From Sinorhizobium sp. RAC02 (GTDB lineage: Bacteria > Pseudomonadota > Alphaproteobacteria > Rhizobiales > Rhizobiaceae): 64,000 nucleotides of DNA. The notes beneath the pieces were generated by a model. It made no database searches. It worked only from the letters and a program-made list of their open reading frames with translations, and was not told where the DNA came from. The stretch is taken from assembly GCF_001713395.1 (NCBI RefSeq), contig NZ_CP016450.1, forward strand, positions 1,054,001-1,118,000, given 5' to 3'. Positions 28,432 to 36,896 of the stretch are shown here, piece after piece; position 1 is the first letter of the stretch; every line of letters begins with the position of its first letter. The position numbers and the translations under genes were made by a program.

Positions 28432-30012
28432 ATGCGTAAGAGTGTATCGCCGAGTTTTGGTAGGACTGCGACCCGCCTGATGGCGGCCGCCCTGCTGGCC
28501 AGCGTCGCGACCGGGTGCAGCTCGGACGTTTCTCGTTTTGGCGGCCTCTTTTCCTCCTCCGGTCAGGATAACATCACAACGAGCTCGGTTCCGCGCCGCA
28601 CGCTCTTTGGCGGTGGTGGAACCAATCCGGTTCCGCGCGGCACGGTCGGCAACGGCCAGCAGTTCGCGACGGCAGACCAGATGGGGACGCGCGACGAAGC
28701 GCTCAATCAGCCGTTCCCGGATCAGGGTACGGTTTCCTACGACCCCATCAATACCGCGACCACCAGCGGCTCCGGTACGCGGCTGGCCACGACACCGATG
28801 CGCGTCCAGCGTGGCGATCTCACCGATCCGACGGCCGGCGTTCGCCAGGATGCCGAGCGCGAAGTGGCCGTCGCCCGGGATTCGACCGAGCGCAAGGCGA
28901 AGGCTATCGTCTCGGACGCCGACACATTGACCACGGCAACCGTGAACAAGGGCAAGGCCGGCTGGTCGACGAACAACGCACCGGTCGTCATGCTGCGCCA
29001 GGGCGAAAGCGTGAAGACGCTCGCCAACCGCTACGGTGTGCCGGAAAAGGAAATTCTTGCCGCCAACGGTCTGAAGCGCTCTTCCGATGCCGAGCCTGGC
29101 CAGAAGATCGTCATCCCGACCTTCAGCACCACCTCCAGCGCCGCCAAGGCCTCGACGGACCATACGCTCAAGGTTGACAACAAGCTTCCGACGCCGGAGC
29201 GCAAGGGTGAGCAGAATGTCGCCATCCTGCCCGGCACCTCCACCCGCGAGAAGCAGAAGTCGGAAAGCGGCCAGACGAATTCCAACGTCGCTGACGCCGC
29301 CGAAGGCAAGGGCAAGGCCGGCTACGAAGTGCAACCCGGCGATTCGCTTGCCAAGATCGCGCGCAGCAACGGCGTTTCCGTCGATGCGCTGAAGAAGGCG
29401 AACGGCCTGGAAACCGCATCGATCCGCATCGGCCAGAAGCTGACGATCCCGGCTGGCGGCGCCGCCGAAACGACGACCGACAAGACGGTGACGGCTTCGG
29501 TTCCTGTCAGCAAGGAAAAGAAGGTCGAGACGACGGAGAAGAAGCCGGAATCCTACAAGGCGCCGGTGAAGACCGTTTCTGTCACGGAAGCGACGGAAAA
29601 GTCGGATGTGACGGATGAAGCACCGGAATCGACGGGTATCGGCAAGTATCGTTGGCCGGTTCGCGGCGCGGTCATCGCTGGCTACGGCGCCAATGTCGAA
29701 GGCAACCGCAATGACGGTATCGATATCTCGGTTCCGGAAGGCACGCCGATCAAGGCCGCTGAAAACGGCGTGGTCATCTATTCCGGCAGCAGCCTGAAGG
29801 AACTCGGCAACGCGGTTCTCGTGCGCCACGACGACGGCACCGTCACGGTCTATGGCCATGCCGGCGAGTTGAACGTCCAGCGCGGCCAGAAGATCCAGCG
29901 CGGCCAGACCGTCGCGACCTCCGGCATGAGCGGCAACGCAAACCGCCCGAAGGTTCACTTCGAGGTGCGCAAGAACGCTACCCCGGTCAACCCGATGACC
30001 TTCCTGGAATAG
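28432..30012 (+). CDS. NlpD/DipM-like lipoprotein with two LysM and a degenerate LytM (M23) domain
   Basis: 526 residues. The lipobox ASVATGC puts the lipidated cysteine at about residue 29. Two LysM peptidoglycan-binding modules lie at about 182-229 and 296-340, and a LytM/M23 domain at about 401-526. Two of the four usual zinc-site residues are changed: the first ligand before GID is Asp (NDGIDIS), and the HxH pair reads KVH. The central YGH is kept. Such degenerate LytM factors activate amidases rather than cut peptidoglycan themselves (E. coli NlpD/EnvC; Caulobacter DipM in division). Following surE-pcm supports the NlpD relation. Confidence 0.85.
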   Translation: MRKSVSPSFGRTATRLMAAALLASVATGCSSDVSRFGGLFSSSGQDNITTSSVPRRTLFGGGGTNPVPRGTVGNGQQFATADQMGTRDEALNQPFPDQGTVSYDPINTATTSGSGTRLATTPMRVQRGDLTDPTAGVRQDAEREVAVARDSTERKAKAIVSDADTLTTATVNKGKAGWSTNNAPVVMLRQGESVKTLANRYGVPEKEILAANGLKRSSDAEPGQKIVIPTFSTTSSAAKASTDHTLKVDNKLPTPERKGEQNVAILPGTSTREKQKSESGQTNSNVADAAEGKGKAGYEVQPGDSLAKIARSNGVSVDALKKANGLETASIRIGQKLTIPAGGAAETTTDKTVTASVPVSKEKKVETTEKKPESYKAPVKTVSVTEATEKSDVTDEAPESTGIGKYRWPVRGAVIAGYGANVEGNRNDGIDISVPEGTPIKAAENGVVIYSGSSLKELGNAVLVRHDDGTVTVYGHAGELNVQRGQKIQRGQTVATSGMSGNANRPKVHFEVRKNATPVNPMTFLE

Positions 30013-30041
30013 GATTGGTCGACGCACAGCATTGATATGAC

Positions 30042-30076
30042 AACGGGCGGTTCCCTTGGAGCCGCCCGTTCTCGTT
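30042..30076. terminator. terminator between the NlpD/DipM-like gene and ftrA
   Basis: An 11-bp stem, AACGGGCGGTT (30042-30052) with AGCCGCCCGTT (60060-relative arm at 30060-30070), contains one G-T pair, followed by CTCGTTT. It serves convergent genes. Confidence 0.75.
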
Positions 30077-30085
30077 TGCCTGTTG

Positions 30086-31075
30086 TTATGCGATCCGTCG
30101 ACCGAAGGCTTCGCGATAGGCGACGGGTGTCGTTGCCAGGTGAAGGCGGAAATGGTGGCGAAGCGTTCCGGTCGTGCCGAAGCCCGAGAGTGCCGCTACC
30201 TCTTCGACCGACGCGTTGGTTTCCTCGAGCAGGTCGCGTGCTTTTCCAAGCCGCTGGGCCAGCAGCCAGCGCGCGGGCGTCATGCCGGTCGTCGCTTCGA
30301 AGCGACGCAGGAAAGTACGGGTACTCATGCCGGCGCGCCGCGCGAGCGCCGCTACGGAATGATCGGCGCCGAGATTCTCCCGCATATGGTCGAGAAGTGC
30401 GCCGAGGCGGCCGCTTTCATGGGGGCGCGGCACCACCTGCTTGATGAACTGCGCCTGGCCGCCATCCCGGTGGGCCGGCAGGACCAGGCGGCACGCTACG
30501 CGATTTGCCGCTTCCGGACCGAAATCCCGGCGTATCAGATGAAGGCAGAGGTCGAGGCCGGCTGCCGTGCCGGCGGACGTCAACACAGAACCGGCATCGA
30601 CATAGAGCACGTCCGCGCTGACGTTGATTTCCGGGTGCTGTGCCATCAATGTGCCGGTGTAGCGCCAGTGGGTCGTGGCGCGCCGCCCGTCGAGCAGGCC
30701 GGCTGCTGCCAGCACGAAGGCGCCGGAGCAGAAGGACAGGATACGCGCACCACGCGCATGGGCTGCCTTCAGAGCATCGATCAGAGCCTGAGGCACGGGT
30801 GCGTCCGTGCCGCGCCAACCCGGAATGATGACCGTTCCTGCGTCAGCCAGCAGATCCAGGCCGCCATCGACGGAGAATGTCAGGCCGCCGGCTGCGCGCA
30901 TGTTGCCCTCATCCACGCCGGCCACGGCGAAGCGATACCAGTTCGTGCCCATTTCCGGCCGTGAAAGGGCAAAGATCTCGGTCGCAATGCCGAATTCGAA
31001 GGTGCAGAGCTGGTCGTAGGCGATCGCGACGACGAGCGGATTGGGCAACGGGCGGAGCGATAGCGTGTTTGGCAT
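30086..31075 (-). CDS. ftrA: GlxA/FtrA-type transcriptional regulator (DJ-1/PfpI + AraC)
   Basis: 329 residues. An N-terminal DJ-1/PfpI-like domain (to about 195, with ILSFCSGAFVLAAAGLLDGR around the 'nucleophile elbow' cysteine) is fused to a C-terminal AraC-type DNA-binding domain with two helix-turn-helix motifs (SVAALARRAGMSTRTFLRRF and the second around VEEVAALSGFGTTGTLRHHF). The name FtrA is used for this subgroup. Divergent from a rhodanese-like gene with 87 bp between the starts, it probably controls that gene. The inducer is unknown. Confidence 0.83.
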   Translation of the reverse strand: MPNTLSLRPLPNPLVVAIAYDQLCTFEFGIATEIFALSRPEMGTNWYRFAVAGVDEGNMRAAGGLTFSVDGGLDLLADAGTVIIPGWRGTDAPVPQALIDALKAAHARGARILSFCSGAFVLAAAGLLDGRRATTHWRYTGTLMAQHPEINVSADVLYVDAGSVLTSAGTAAGLDLCLHLIRRDFGPEAANRVACRLVLPAHRDGGQAQFIKQVVPRPHESGRLGALLDHMRENLGADHSVAALARRAGMSTRTFLRRFEATTGMTPARWLLAQRLGKARDLLEETNASVEEVAALSGFGTTGTLRHHFRLHLATTPVAYREAFGRRIA

Positions 31076-31162
31076 GATTTTGATCTTATATGGCGTTCAT
31101 GCCATCTGCAATCCCGGCGCTGAACCCGCTACCTTTCTGTCATCCAACAAGGAGCAGAGACC

Positions 31163-31594
31163 ATGAGCTACGTCACCGACTACGCACCGGCATCCTCCGC
31201 CATCGCGATCGAACATTTCCTGAAGCGTCTTTCCGTCGAGACCGATTGCGCCGATGTCTCCGCAGCCCTCAAGGCCGGTGATCAGGATTTCGTTCTGCTG
31301 CACGTCGTCGGCTCTCCGGAGGCCTATGCGCGGCGGCATGTGCCGGGCGCGCTGCACCTGCCGCACCGCGAGATTTCGGCCGCGCGCATGGCGGAGTGGC
31401 CTGAGGACACGCTCTTCGTGGCCTACTGTGCGGGGCCGCATTGCAACGGGGCCGACCAGGCGGCGCTGAAGCTGGCGCGTCTCGGCCGGCCGGTGAAAAT
31501 CATGATCGGCGGCATTACCGGCTGGGCGGATGAAGGGCTTCCCTTCGCCACGGGGGCTGAGCCAGGCAACCTGCTGGCGGTCGCCGCCGAATGA
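31163..31594 (+). CDS. rhodanese-like domain protein
   Basis: 143 residues with a single rhodanese fold. The active-site loop is VAYCAGPHCNGAD with the catalytic cysteine at about residue 89, and YARRHVPGALHLPH is the conserved 'CH2A-like' segment. It may transfer sulfane sulfur. Divergent from ftrA and overlapping the next gene by 4 bp (ATGA at 31591), it starts a three-gene set. The in vivo acceptor is unknown. Confidence 0.83.
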   Translation: MSYVTDYAPASSAIAIEHFLKRLSVETDCADVSAALKAGDQDFVLLHVVGSPEAYARRHVPGALHLPHREISAARMAEWPEDTLFVAYCAGPHCNGADQAALKLARLGRPVKIMIGGITGWADEGLPFATGAEPGNLLAVAAE

Positions 31595-32064
31595 GCGCTG
31601 ACACAATCGTCGTCCGTCCCTTCGAACAGCGGGATATCGGTGCGGTCTGGCAGCTGATGCGGGATTTGGCGGTTTTCGAGGGATATGTGGACGCCTTCGC
31701 GGTCACACCGGCCGACCTCCTGGCCCATGGTTTTGGTCCGGCACCCGCCTTCGGCGTATTCGTTGCCGTGAAAGGGGATACGATCGCCGGCATAGCTGTG
31801 CATTACCGCATTCCGTGGACGTTCGATCTGCGGCCTGTCGTGGTGCTGAAAGAATTGTTCGTGGCGGAGGCGTTTCGCGGGCAGTGCGTGGGCAACATGC
31901 TTTTTGCGCGTCTGCAGGCCTATGCAGTCGAGATCGGCGCGTCGGCGCTGCGATGGACGGTGCTTCCGGACAATGAGGCAGCCAAGCGGTTCTATGCGGG
32001 GCAGGGTGCTGCGCCGGATGCTGCCTGGGAACATTGGACCCTGCCTATCGCGCGCCGAATCTGA
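31591..32064 (+). CDS. GNAT family N-acetyltransferase
   Basis: 157 residues. The acetyl-CoA binding motif A is LKELFVAEAFRGQCVGNMLF, preceded by the typical antiparallel strands and followed by DNEAAKRFYAGQGA, the motif B helix-turn. The substrate cannot be told; the arrangement resembles diamine or amino-acid acetyltransferases. It starts inside the stop codon of the rhodanese gene, so translation is coupled. Confidence 0.83.
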   Translation: MSADTIVVRPFEQRDIGAVWQLMRDLAVFEGYVDAFAVTPADLLAHGFGPAPAFGVFVAVKGDTIAGIAVHYRIPWTFDLRPVVVLKELFVAEAFRGQCVGNMLFARLQAYAVEIGASALRWTVLPDNEAAKRFYAGQGAAPDAAWEHWTLPIARRI

Positions 32065-32100
32065 AACGGTCGGCGCGGTCACGAATCACAGGAGAGACCC

Positions 32101-32406
32101 TTGATCACCTGCTATCTCAGATACGTCATCGATCCACACAAGCTGGAGGCGTTCGAAGCCTACGCCCGTGCCTGGATCCCCATCGTCAACCGCATGGGCG
32201 GCACGCATCACGGCTATTTTCTGCCGAGCGAAGGAGCGAACAATATTGCGCTCGCACTCTTCAGCTTTCCGAGCCTTGCCACCTATGAAGACTATCGCAC
32301 ACGCATGCTGAGCGATCCGGAATGCATAGCGGCCTACGAGATGGACAAGCAGAACCGCAGCATCATCAGCTATGAGCGCAGCTTCATGCGCCCGGTCTTA
32401 TCGTAG
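32101..32406 (+). CDS. NIPSNAP family protein
   Basis: 101 residues, a ferredoxin-like alpha/beta fold of the NIPSNAP family: ITCYLRYVIDPHKLEAFEAY at the N-terminus and YFLPSEGANNIALALFSFPS in the centre. Function in bacteria is undefined; members often sit beside detoxification genes. The start is TTG 32101 with AGGAGA about 6 nt upstream. It is probably the third gene of the rhodanese-GNAT-NIPSNAP set. Confidence 0.78.
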   Translation: MITCYLRYVIDPHKLEAFEAYARAWIPIVNRMGGTHHGYFLPSEGANNIALALFSFPSLATYEDYRTRMLSDPECIAAYEMDKQNRSIISYERSFMRPVLS

Positions 32407-32414
32407 GAAGAGGA

Positions 32415-32441
32415 AAGCCGGCTCGTTTGGAGCCGGCTTAT
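32415..32441. terminator. bidirectional terminator between the NIPSNAP and DUF815 genes
   Basis: A perfect 10-bp stem, AAGCCGGCTC (32415-32424) with GAGCCGGCTT (32430-32439), has a 5-nt loop. On the minus strand it is followed by a short T-run. Confidence 0.75.
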
Positions 32442-32446
32442 CGGGG

Positions 32447-33331
32447 TCACTTGTTGAGCGGCTTGCCCAACCGGCCGGCGAGATCCTGCACATATTGCCA
32501 GGCGACGCGGCCGGAACGGGAGCCGCGGGTGGTGGCCCATTCGAGCGCTTCGGCGTGGAGTTGTTCCGTCGGAATACCGAGATCGAAATGGCTGGCATAG
32601 CCGTCGATCATTTCGAGATATTCGACCTGGCTGCACTTGTAGAAGCCGAGCCACAGGCCGAAACGGTCGGACAGCGACACCTTCTCTTCCACGGCTTCGG
32701 ACGGGTTGATCGCCGTCGATTGCTCGTTCTCCATCATGTCGCGCGGCAGGAGGTGCCGGCGGTTGGAGGTGGCATAGAGCAGCACATTGTCCGGCCGGCC
32801 CTCCACGCCGCCATCGAGTGCGGCTTTCAGCGACTTGTAGGACGTGTCGTCATGGTCGAAGGAGAGGTCGTCGCAGAAGATGATGACCGGGCAGGGTGCG
32901 TCCTTCAGGATCTCCATCAGCGCCGGCAGCGTGGCAATGTCTTCACGGTGCACCTCGACAAGCTTCAGGCCGCTTTCCGCATCCTTGGCCGCGAGCGCAT
33001 GCACCGATTTCACCAGCGACGACTTGCCCATGCCGCGTGCGCCCCAGAGCAGCACGTTGTTGGCCGGCAGTCCGCGGGCGAAGCGCAGGGTGTTGTCGAC
33101 CAGGATGTCACGTACATGGTCCACACCGCGGATGAGATCGATGTCGATGCGGTTCGGGCGCTTCACCGGCTGGAGGTGCTGGCGTGTCGGCGACCAGACG
33201 AAAACGTCGGCCGCTGCCCAGTCGTTGACGGCAGGCGCCGGGCCGGCGAGGCGTTCCAGCGTGGCATTGATACGGCCGATTTCGGCGAGCAAAAGCTTGA
33301 TGGTATCTTCCTGCAATTTCTCTCTCCTCAT
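32447..33331 (-). CDS. DUF815 family AAA-type ATP-binding protein
   Basis: About 294 residues. Walker A is LLWGARGMGKSSLVK, Walker B-like CPVIIFCDDLSF, and a sensor-like LLYATSNRRHLLPRDM follows, as in the DUF815 branch of AAA+ ATPases. The N-terminal NDWAAADVFVW and PVKRPNRIDIDLIRGVDHVR are conserved in the family. The role is unknown. The start at ATG 33331 is uncertain: TTG 33316 has a good AGGAGAGA ribosome site that would lie inside the longer version. Divergent from yajC. Confidence 0.8.
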   Translation of the reverse strand: MRREKLQEDTIKLLLAEIGRINATLERLAGPAPAVNDWAAADVFVWSPTRQHLQPVKRPNRIDIDLIRGVDHVRDILVDNTLRFARGLPANNVLLWGARGMGKSSLVKSVHALAAKDAESGLKLVEVHREDIATLPALMEILKDAPCPVIIFCDDLSFDHDDTSYKSLKAALDGGVEGRPDNVLLYATSNRRHLLPRDMMENEQSTAINPSEAVEEKVSLSDRFGLWLGFYKCSQVEYLEMIDGYASHFDLGIPTEQLHAEALEWATTRGSRSGRVAWQYVQDLAGRLGKPLNK

Positions 33332-33499
33332 GCGTTCTTGCCGGGTAGCATACGGCGCCACATCGCGAAAAGAGGGAAAGCGCTTGAAAACAGGCGGCTT
33401 CTCAAGGTCGTGTGTTGCATTCGAGACCTCTTTGCCTATATTCCGGCAACCGAAATGGGCCGTCAGGCTCCATAAATTCAAGATTTCAAGGAGTAGCTG

Positions 33500-33838
33500 A
33501 TGTTCATTACCGAGGCCTTCGCCCAGACGGCGGCACCCGGCGGGGCAGCTGGCGGTGCAGACATTCTCATGTCGGTCCTGCCGTTTCTGCTGATCTTCGT
33601 GGTGATGTATTTCCTCATCATCCGTCCGCAGCGCGCCAACATGAAGCGTCGCGAAGAGCTTCTGAAGAACATCCGCCGCGGCGACCAGGTCGTCACCGGT
33701 GGTGGCATCGTCGGCAAGGTCTCCAAGGTCCTCGACGGCAATGAACTTGAAGTCGAAGTCGCCGAAGGCATCAAGGTGCGCGTCGTACGCAGCGGCATCA
33801 GCGAAGTCCGCGTCAAGGGCGAACCGGTCAAGGAATAA
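33500..33838 (+). CDS. yajC: preprotein translocase subunit YajC
   Basis: 112 residues. A single N-terminal membrane segment (LMSVLPFLLIFVVMYFLIIRPQ) and the following RPQRANMKRREELLKNIRRGD are the YajC signature. It associates with SecDF in the holotranslocon. The Ala/Gly-rich residues before the helix lie in the periplasm. secDF follows after a 128-bp structured gap. Confidence 0.93.
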   Translation: MFITEAFAQTAAPGGAAGGADILMSVLPFLLIFVVMYFLIIRPQRANMKRREELLKNIRRGDQVVTGGGIVGKVSKVLDGNELEVEVAEGIKVRVVRSGISEVRVKGEPVKE

Positions 33839-33853
33839 CATGGCCTGCCGCTT

Positions 33854-33926
33854 GGCCGGATGAAAATCCGGCCGGACGGCCAGACTGGTTTTCGGCCGGC
33901 GTCGGCGCCGGGTTGTTTTTGTTTTT
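33854..33926 (+). terminator. structured yajC-secDF spacer with a terminator-like element
   Basis: The first hairpin is GGCCGGAT-GAAA-ATCCGGCC (33854-33873), perfect with a GNRA-type tetraloop. The second is CCGGCG (33896-33901) with CGCCGG (33906-33911), followed by a long T-rich run (TTGTTTTTGTTTTT), the form of an intrinsic terminator. Partial termination may set the yajC to secDF ratio. Confidence 0.55.
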
Positions 33927-33966
33927 ACGCAATTCCTGCAAAATCGCATCGCGCACTTTTGCTTGA

Positions 33967-36495
33967 ATGGCCGTAGGCGAGACCGCGATGCAACAATCCG
34001 CCCGCTTGAAGACCCTCTCTCTCTGGCTCGTCCTTGTGGCGAGCCTTCTTGTCATTCTGCCGAGCCTTCTCCCGGCCCGGATGAGCGCTAGCCTTCCCGG
34101 CTGGCTGGCGACGCACCGCCTTGTGCCCGGTCTCGACCTCACCGGAGGCTCCCGCCTGGTGCTGGAGGTGTCGCGCAGCGACATCGCGGCCGACCGGTTG
34201 CGTGCTGCCGTGGAAACGATTGGCAACACGCTGCGCGCTGCACGCATTCCCTATAGCGATCTCAATGGCGCGGAAGAGACGATCGACATCACCGTCACGG
34301 CGGCCGATCGGCTTGAGGCTGCGCGCGAAGCGCTCGCCGGCCTTGATCTCGGCACAATCAGCGAGCCGGAAAGCGGCCAACTCCGCCTCGTTCTGTCGCC
34401 TGCCGCCATAAACGATGCCGTGAGCGCCGCCTCGCTTGGCGCTGTCGATGCGGTACGCCGCCGTGTCGAGAGCCTCGACATTCCCTCCCTTGTCGTCGGG
34501 CGCGGCGAGCGCGACCGCATCGTCGTATCGATGCCGGGCCTGACCGATCCGCAGCGCGTCAAGGATATGCTCGCGCAGGTCGGCCGGCTTTCCGCCCGCC
34601 TCGTCGACAACAGCATGCCGGTCAATACGGCCATGGAGGATGGTGCACCGGCTGGCTCCGAAGTGCTCTACTCCATCGGCGAGCCACCGGTCGGCTACCT
34701 GGTCCGGCAGGACGATCTCTTCACCACCACGGATGTGGCATCCGCGCAGCCGGCGGCCAACGAAGAACCCTTCATCGAATTCGTGCTGAAGGGCGAGGCC
34801 GCAGACCGGCTCGCCGCTTTCACGCGCGACAATAGCGGCCGCACCATCGCCATCTTGCTTGACGGACAGATCATCTCCACGTCGCAGATCCAGGGCGCCA
34901 TCACCGACGGCGTCGGCCGGCTCTCCGGCGATTTCGATGCCGAGGGCGCTGCAAACCTCGCCCGCATCATCGCCAGTGGGCCGCTTCCGGCACCGCTCAC
35001 CATCATCGAGGAGCGCTCGATCGAGCCGGCACTCGGCGCGACATCCAGCAGAACGGTGGTGATCGCGCTCGCTATCGCCGTCGCCGCGGTCGTCGCCTTC
35101 ATGACCTTCTTCTACGGTGTGCTCGGCGTCGTCGCTTCGGTGGCGCTGTTCTTCAATGTGTTGCTGACCTTTGCCGTGCTTGCCCTCATCGGCGCGCCGC
35201 TCTCGCTTTCCATGATCGCCGGTATCGTGCTGACCGTCGGCATCGCGGTCGATGCGAGCGTGCTGATCTTCGAGCGTATCCGCGAGGAGGTGAAGGCAGG
35301 CCAGGCGCTTTCGGATGCGGTCGATACCGGCTTCGCCCGTGCCCGCGCAACGGTGCTCGATGCGTCCGCGACGATGCTGATCGCCATTGCCGTGCTCTTC
35401 CTGCTGTCCGCCGCCCCCGTGCGCGCCTTTGCGCTCGCCGTCGGCATCGGCCTGCTGGCGACGCTCTTCACCACCTTCACGCTGACGCAGCGCCTCGTGC
35501 GCGCCTGGCTCGGCCGCAGCCACGCGACACACCTGCCGAAGGGCGTGCGCTCCGGGTTCTTCGACCGGCTGAACCTGCGCTTCATGGCGGTGCGCAACGG
35601 CGTGTTCCTGCTTACGGCTGTGCTGTCGCTTGCGATCGCCGGCCTGCTCGTCGCTGGAAAGCTCCAGCTCGGGATCGATTTCACCGGCGGTGCTGCACTG
35701 GAAGTGCGGGCGAAATCGGGCAACGCCGATCCAACCGATATTTTCGCACGCCTCAGCGATACCGGTGTCGATGTTCAGAGCGTCACCAGGCACGGTGATG
35801 CGCGGCATGCGCTCATTCGACTGACCTCGGCGGGCGAGGGCGAGAACGCCGAGCAGACATCGGTGCTCGTCGCCCGCGGCGAACTGGAAGACGACTACGA
35901 TTTCCGTCGCGTCGAGGCGGTCGGCCCGTCGATTTCCGGGGAACTGATCGACACGGCGACACTCGGCTTCGTCGTCGGCCTTCTGGCGCTCGTCGCCTAT
36001 ATCTGGATCCGCTTCGAGTGGCATTTCGCCATCGGTGCGATCATCGCGCTGGCGCATGACGTGTTCTTCACACTCGGCTTCCTGGCGCTCGCCAAGATCG
36101 AGTTCAACATCACCGCCGTCGCCGCCCTCCTGACCGTCGCCGGCTACTCGCTGAACGACACGATGGTCGTTTATGACCGCATTCGCGAGAACCTGCGCCA
36201 TTTCAAGCAGATGCCGCTGCCGATCCTGATCGACGATGCGATCAACCGCACGCTGTCGCGCACCGTGCTGACCTCGGCGACGACGCTGATCGCGCTGGCA
36301 GCACTTGCGCTCTTCGGCGGCGAGGCGATCCGCACCTTCGCGCTGACGCTGCTCTTCGGGGTGGCGATCGGCACCATATCCTCTATCTACATTGCCGGAC
36401 CGATCCTCATCCTGTTCCGCCTGCAGCCGGAACGTTACCGCCCGGGCAAGGGCGGCAAGGGACCGGTCACGGAGGCGACGGGAGCCAATGGCTAA
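33967..36495 (+). CDS. secDF: fused protein-export membrane protein SecDF
   Basis: 842 residues that join SecD and SecF in one chain, with 12 predicted membrane segments. The SecD part has the N-terminal membrane helix, a large periplasmic domain containing LVPGLDLTGGSRLVLEV, and helices ending near residue 520. The SecF part starts around 535 with LQLGIDFTGGAALEVRAKSG and contains AGYSLNDTMVVYDRIRENL. SecDF uses the proton gradient to pull secreted proteins from SecYEG. ATG 33967 and ATG 33988 are both possible starts. The next gene overlaps by 8 bp. Confidence 0.93.
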   Translation: MAVGETAMQQSARLKTLSLWLVLVASLLVILPSLLPARMSASLPGWLATHRLVPGLDLTGGSRLVLEVSRSDIAADRLRAAVETIGNTLRAARIPYSDLNGAEETIDITVTAADRLEAAREALAGLDLGTISEPESGQLRLVLSPAAINDAVSAASLGAVDAVRRRVESLDIPSLVVGRGERDRIVVSMPGLTDPQRVKDMLAQVGRLSARLVDNSMPVNTAMEDGAPAGSEVLYSIGEPPVGYLVRQDDLFTTTDVASAQPAANEEPFIEFVLKGEAADRLAAFTRDNSGRTIAILLDGQIISTSQIQGAITDGVGRLSGDFDAEGAANLARIIASGPLPAPLTIIEERSIEPALGATSSRTVVIALAIAVAAVVAFMTFFYGVLGVVASVALFFNVLLTFAVLALIGAPLSLSMIAGIVLTVGIAVDASVLIFERIREEVKAGQALSDAVDTGFARARATVLDASATMLIAIAVLFLLSAAPVRAFALAVGIGLLATLFTTFTLTQRLVRAWLGRSHATHLPKGVRSGFFDRLNLRFMAVRNGVFLLTAVLSLAIAGLLVAGKLQLGIDFTGGAALEVRAKSGNADPTDIFARLSDTGVDVQSVTRHGDARHALIRLTSAGEGENAEQTSVLVARGELEDDYDFRRVEAVGPSISGELIDTATLGFVVGLLALVAYIWIRFEWHFAIGAIIALAHDVFFTLGFLALAKIEFNITAVAALLTVAGYSLNDTMVVYDRIRENLRHFKQMPLPILIDDAINRTLSRTVLTSATTLIALAALALFGGEAIRTFALTLLFGVAIGTISSIYIAGPILILFRLQPERYRPGKGGKGPVTEATGANG

Positions 36496-36874
36496 AGGCA
36501 TCGAAATCCGGGAGGCGCATTTCCCAGGGCGTGCGCCGATCGACGCATATGGCAATGGCGGCTTCCGCTTCGCCGACATGTCGCATCGCGGCTCCATCCT
36601 CTGCCTGCCGTCCGGCATTCACGGCTGGGACAAGGACGAGAGCGCGCCGCTGACGCTTGCCGACCTCCAGCGCGTGCTGGACGAGGCGGGCGATATCGAG
36701 GTTCTGCTCGTGGGCACGGGCAAGGATATCCGCCCGCTTCCGGCAGACATCAAGGCGGCCTTGCGCGAGCGCAAGATCAGTTCGGATCCGATGGGCACGG
36801 GAGCGGCCGTGCGCACGTTCAATGTCATGCTGGCCGAAAGCCGGGCGGTCGCCGCCGCACTCATTGCCGTGTGA
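36488..36874 (+). CDS. Mth938-like domain protein (DUF498)
   Basis: 128 residues. Mth938-like fold recognised from IDAYGNGGFRFADMSHRGSI and VLLVGTGKDIRPLP, the most conserved family segment. The related mitochondrial protein NDUFAF3 is a complex I assembly factor, which is interesting because the next gene resembles NDUFAF6, another complex I assembly factor. The start overlaps the end of secDF by 8 bp. The next gene follows after about 22 bp. Confidence 0.82.
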   Translation: MAKGIEIREAHFPGRAPIDAYGNGGFRFADMSHRGSILCLPSGIHGWDKDESAPLTLADLQRVLDEAGDIEVLLVGTGKDIRPLPADIKAALRERKISSDPMGTGAAVRTFNVMLAESRAVAAALIAV

Positions 36875-36896
36875 CGCGGAAGGCGGTTTTCTCGAC

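Noticed and set aside
33925..36618. 897-codon antisense ORF over secDF
   Set aside because: Repetitive Asp/Arg/Glu-rich shadow of the SecDF membrane protein; no domain, no ribosome site.
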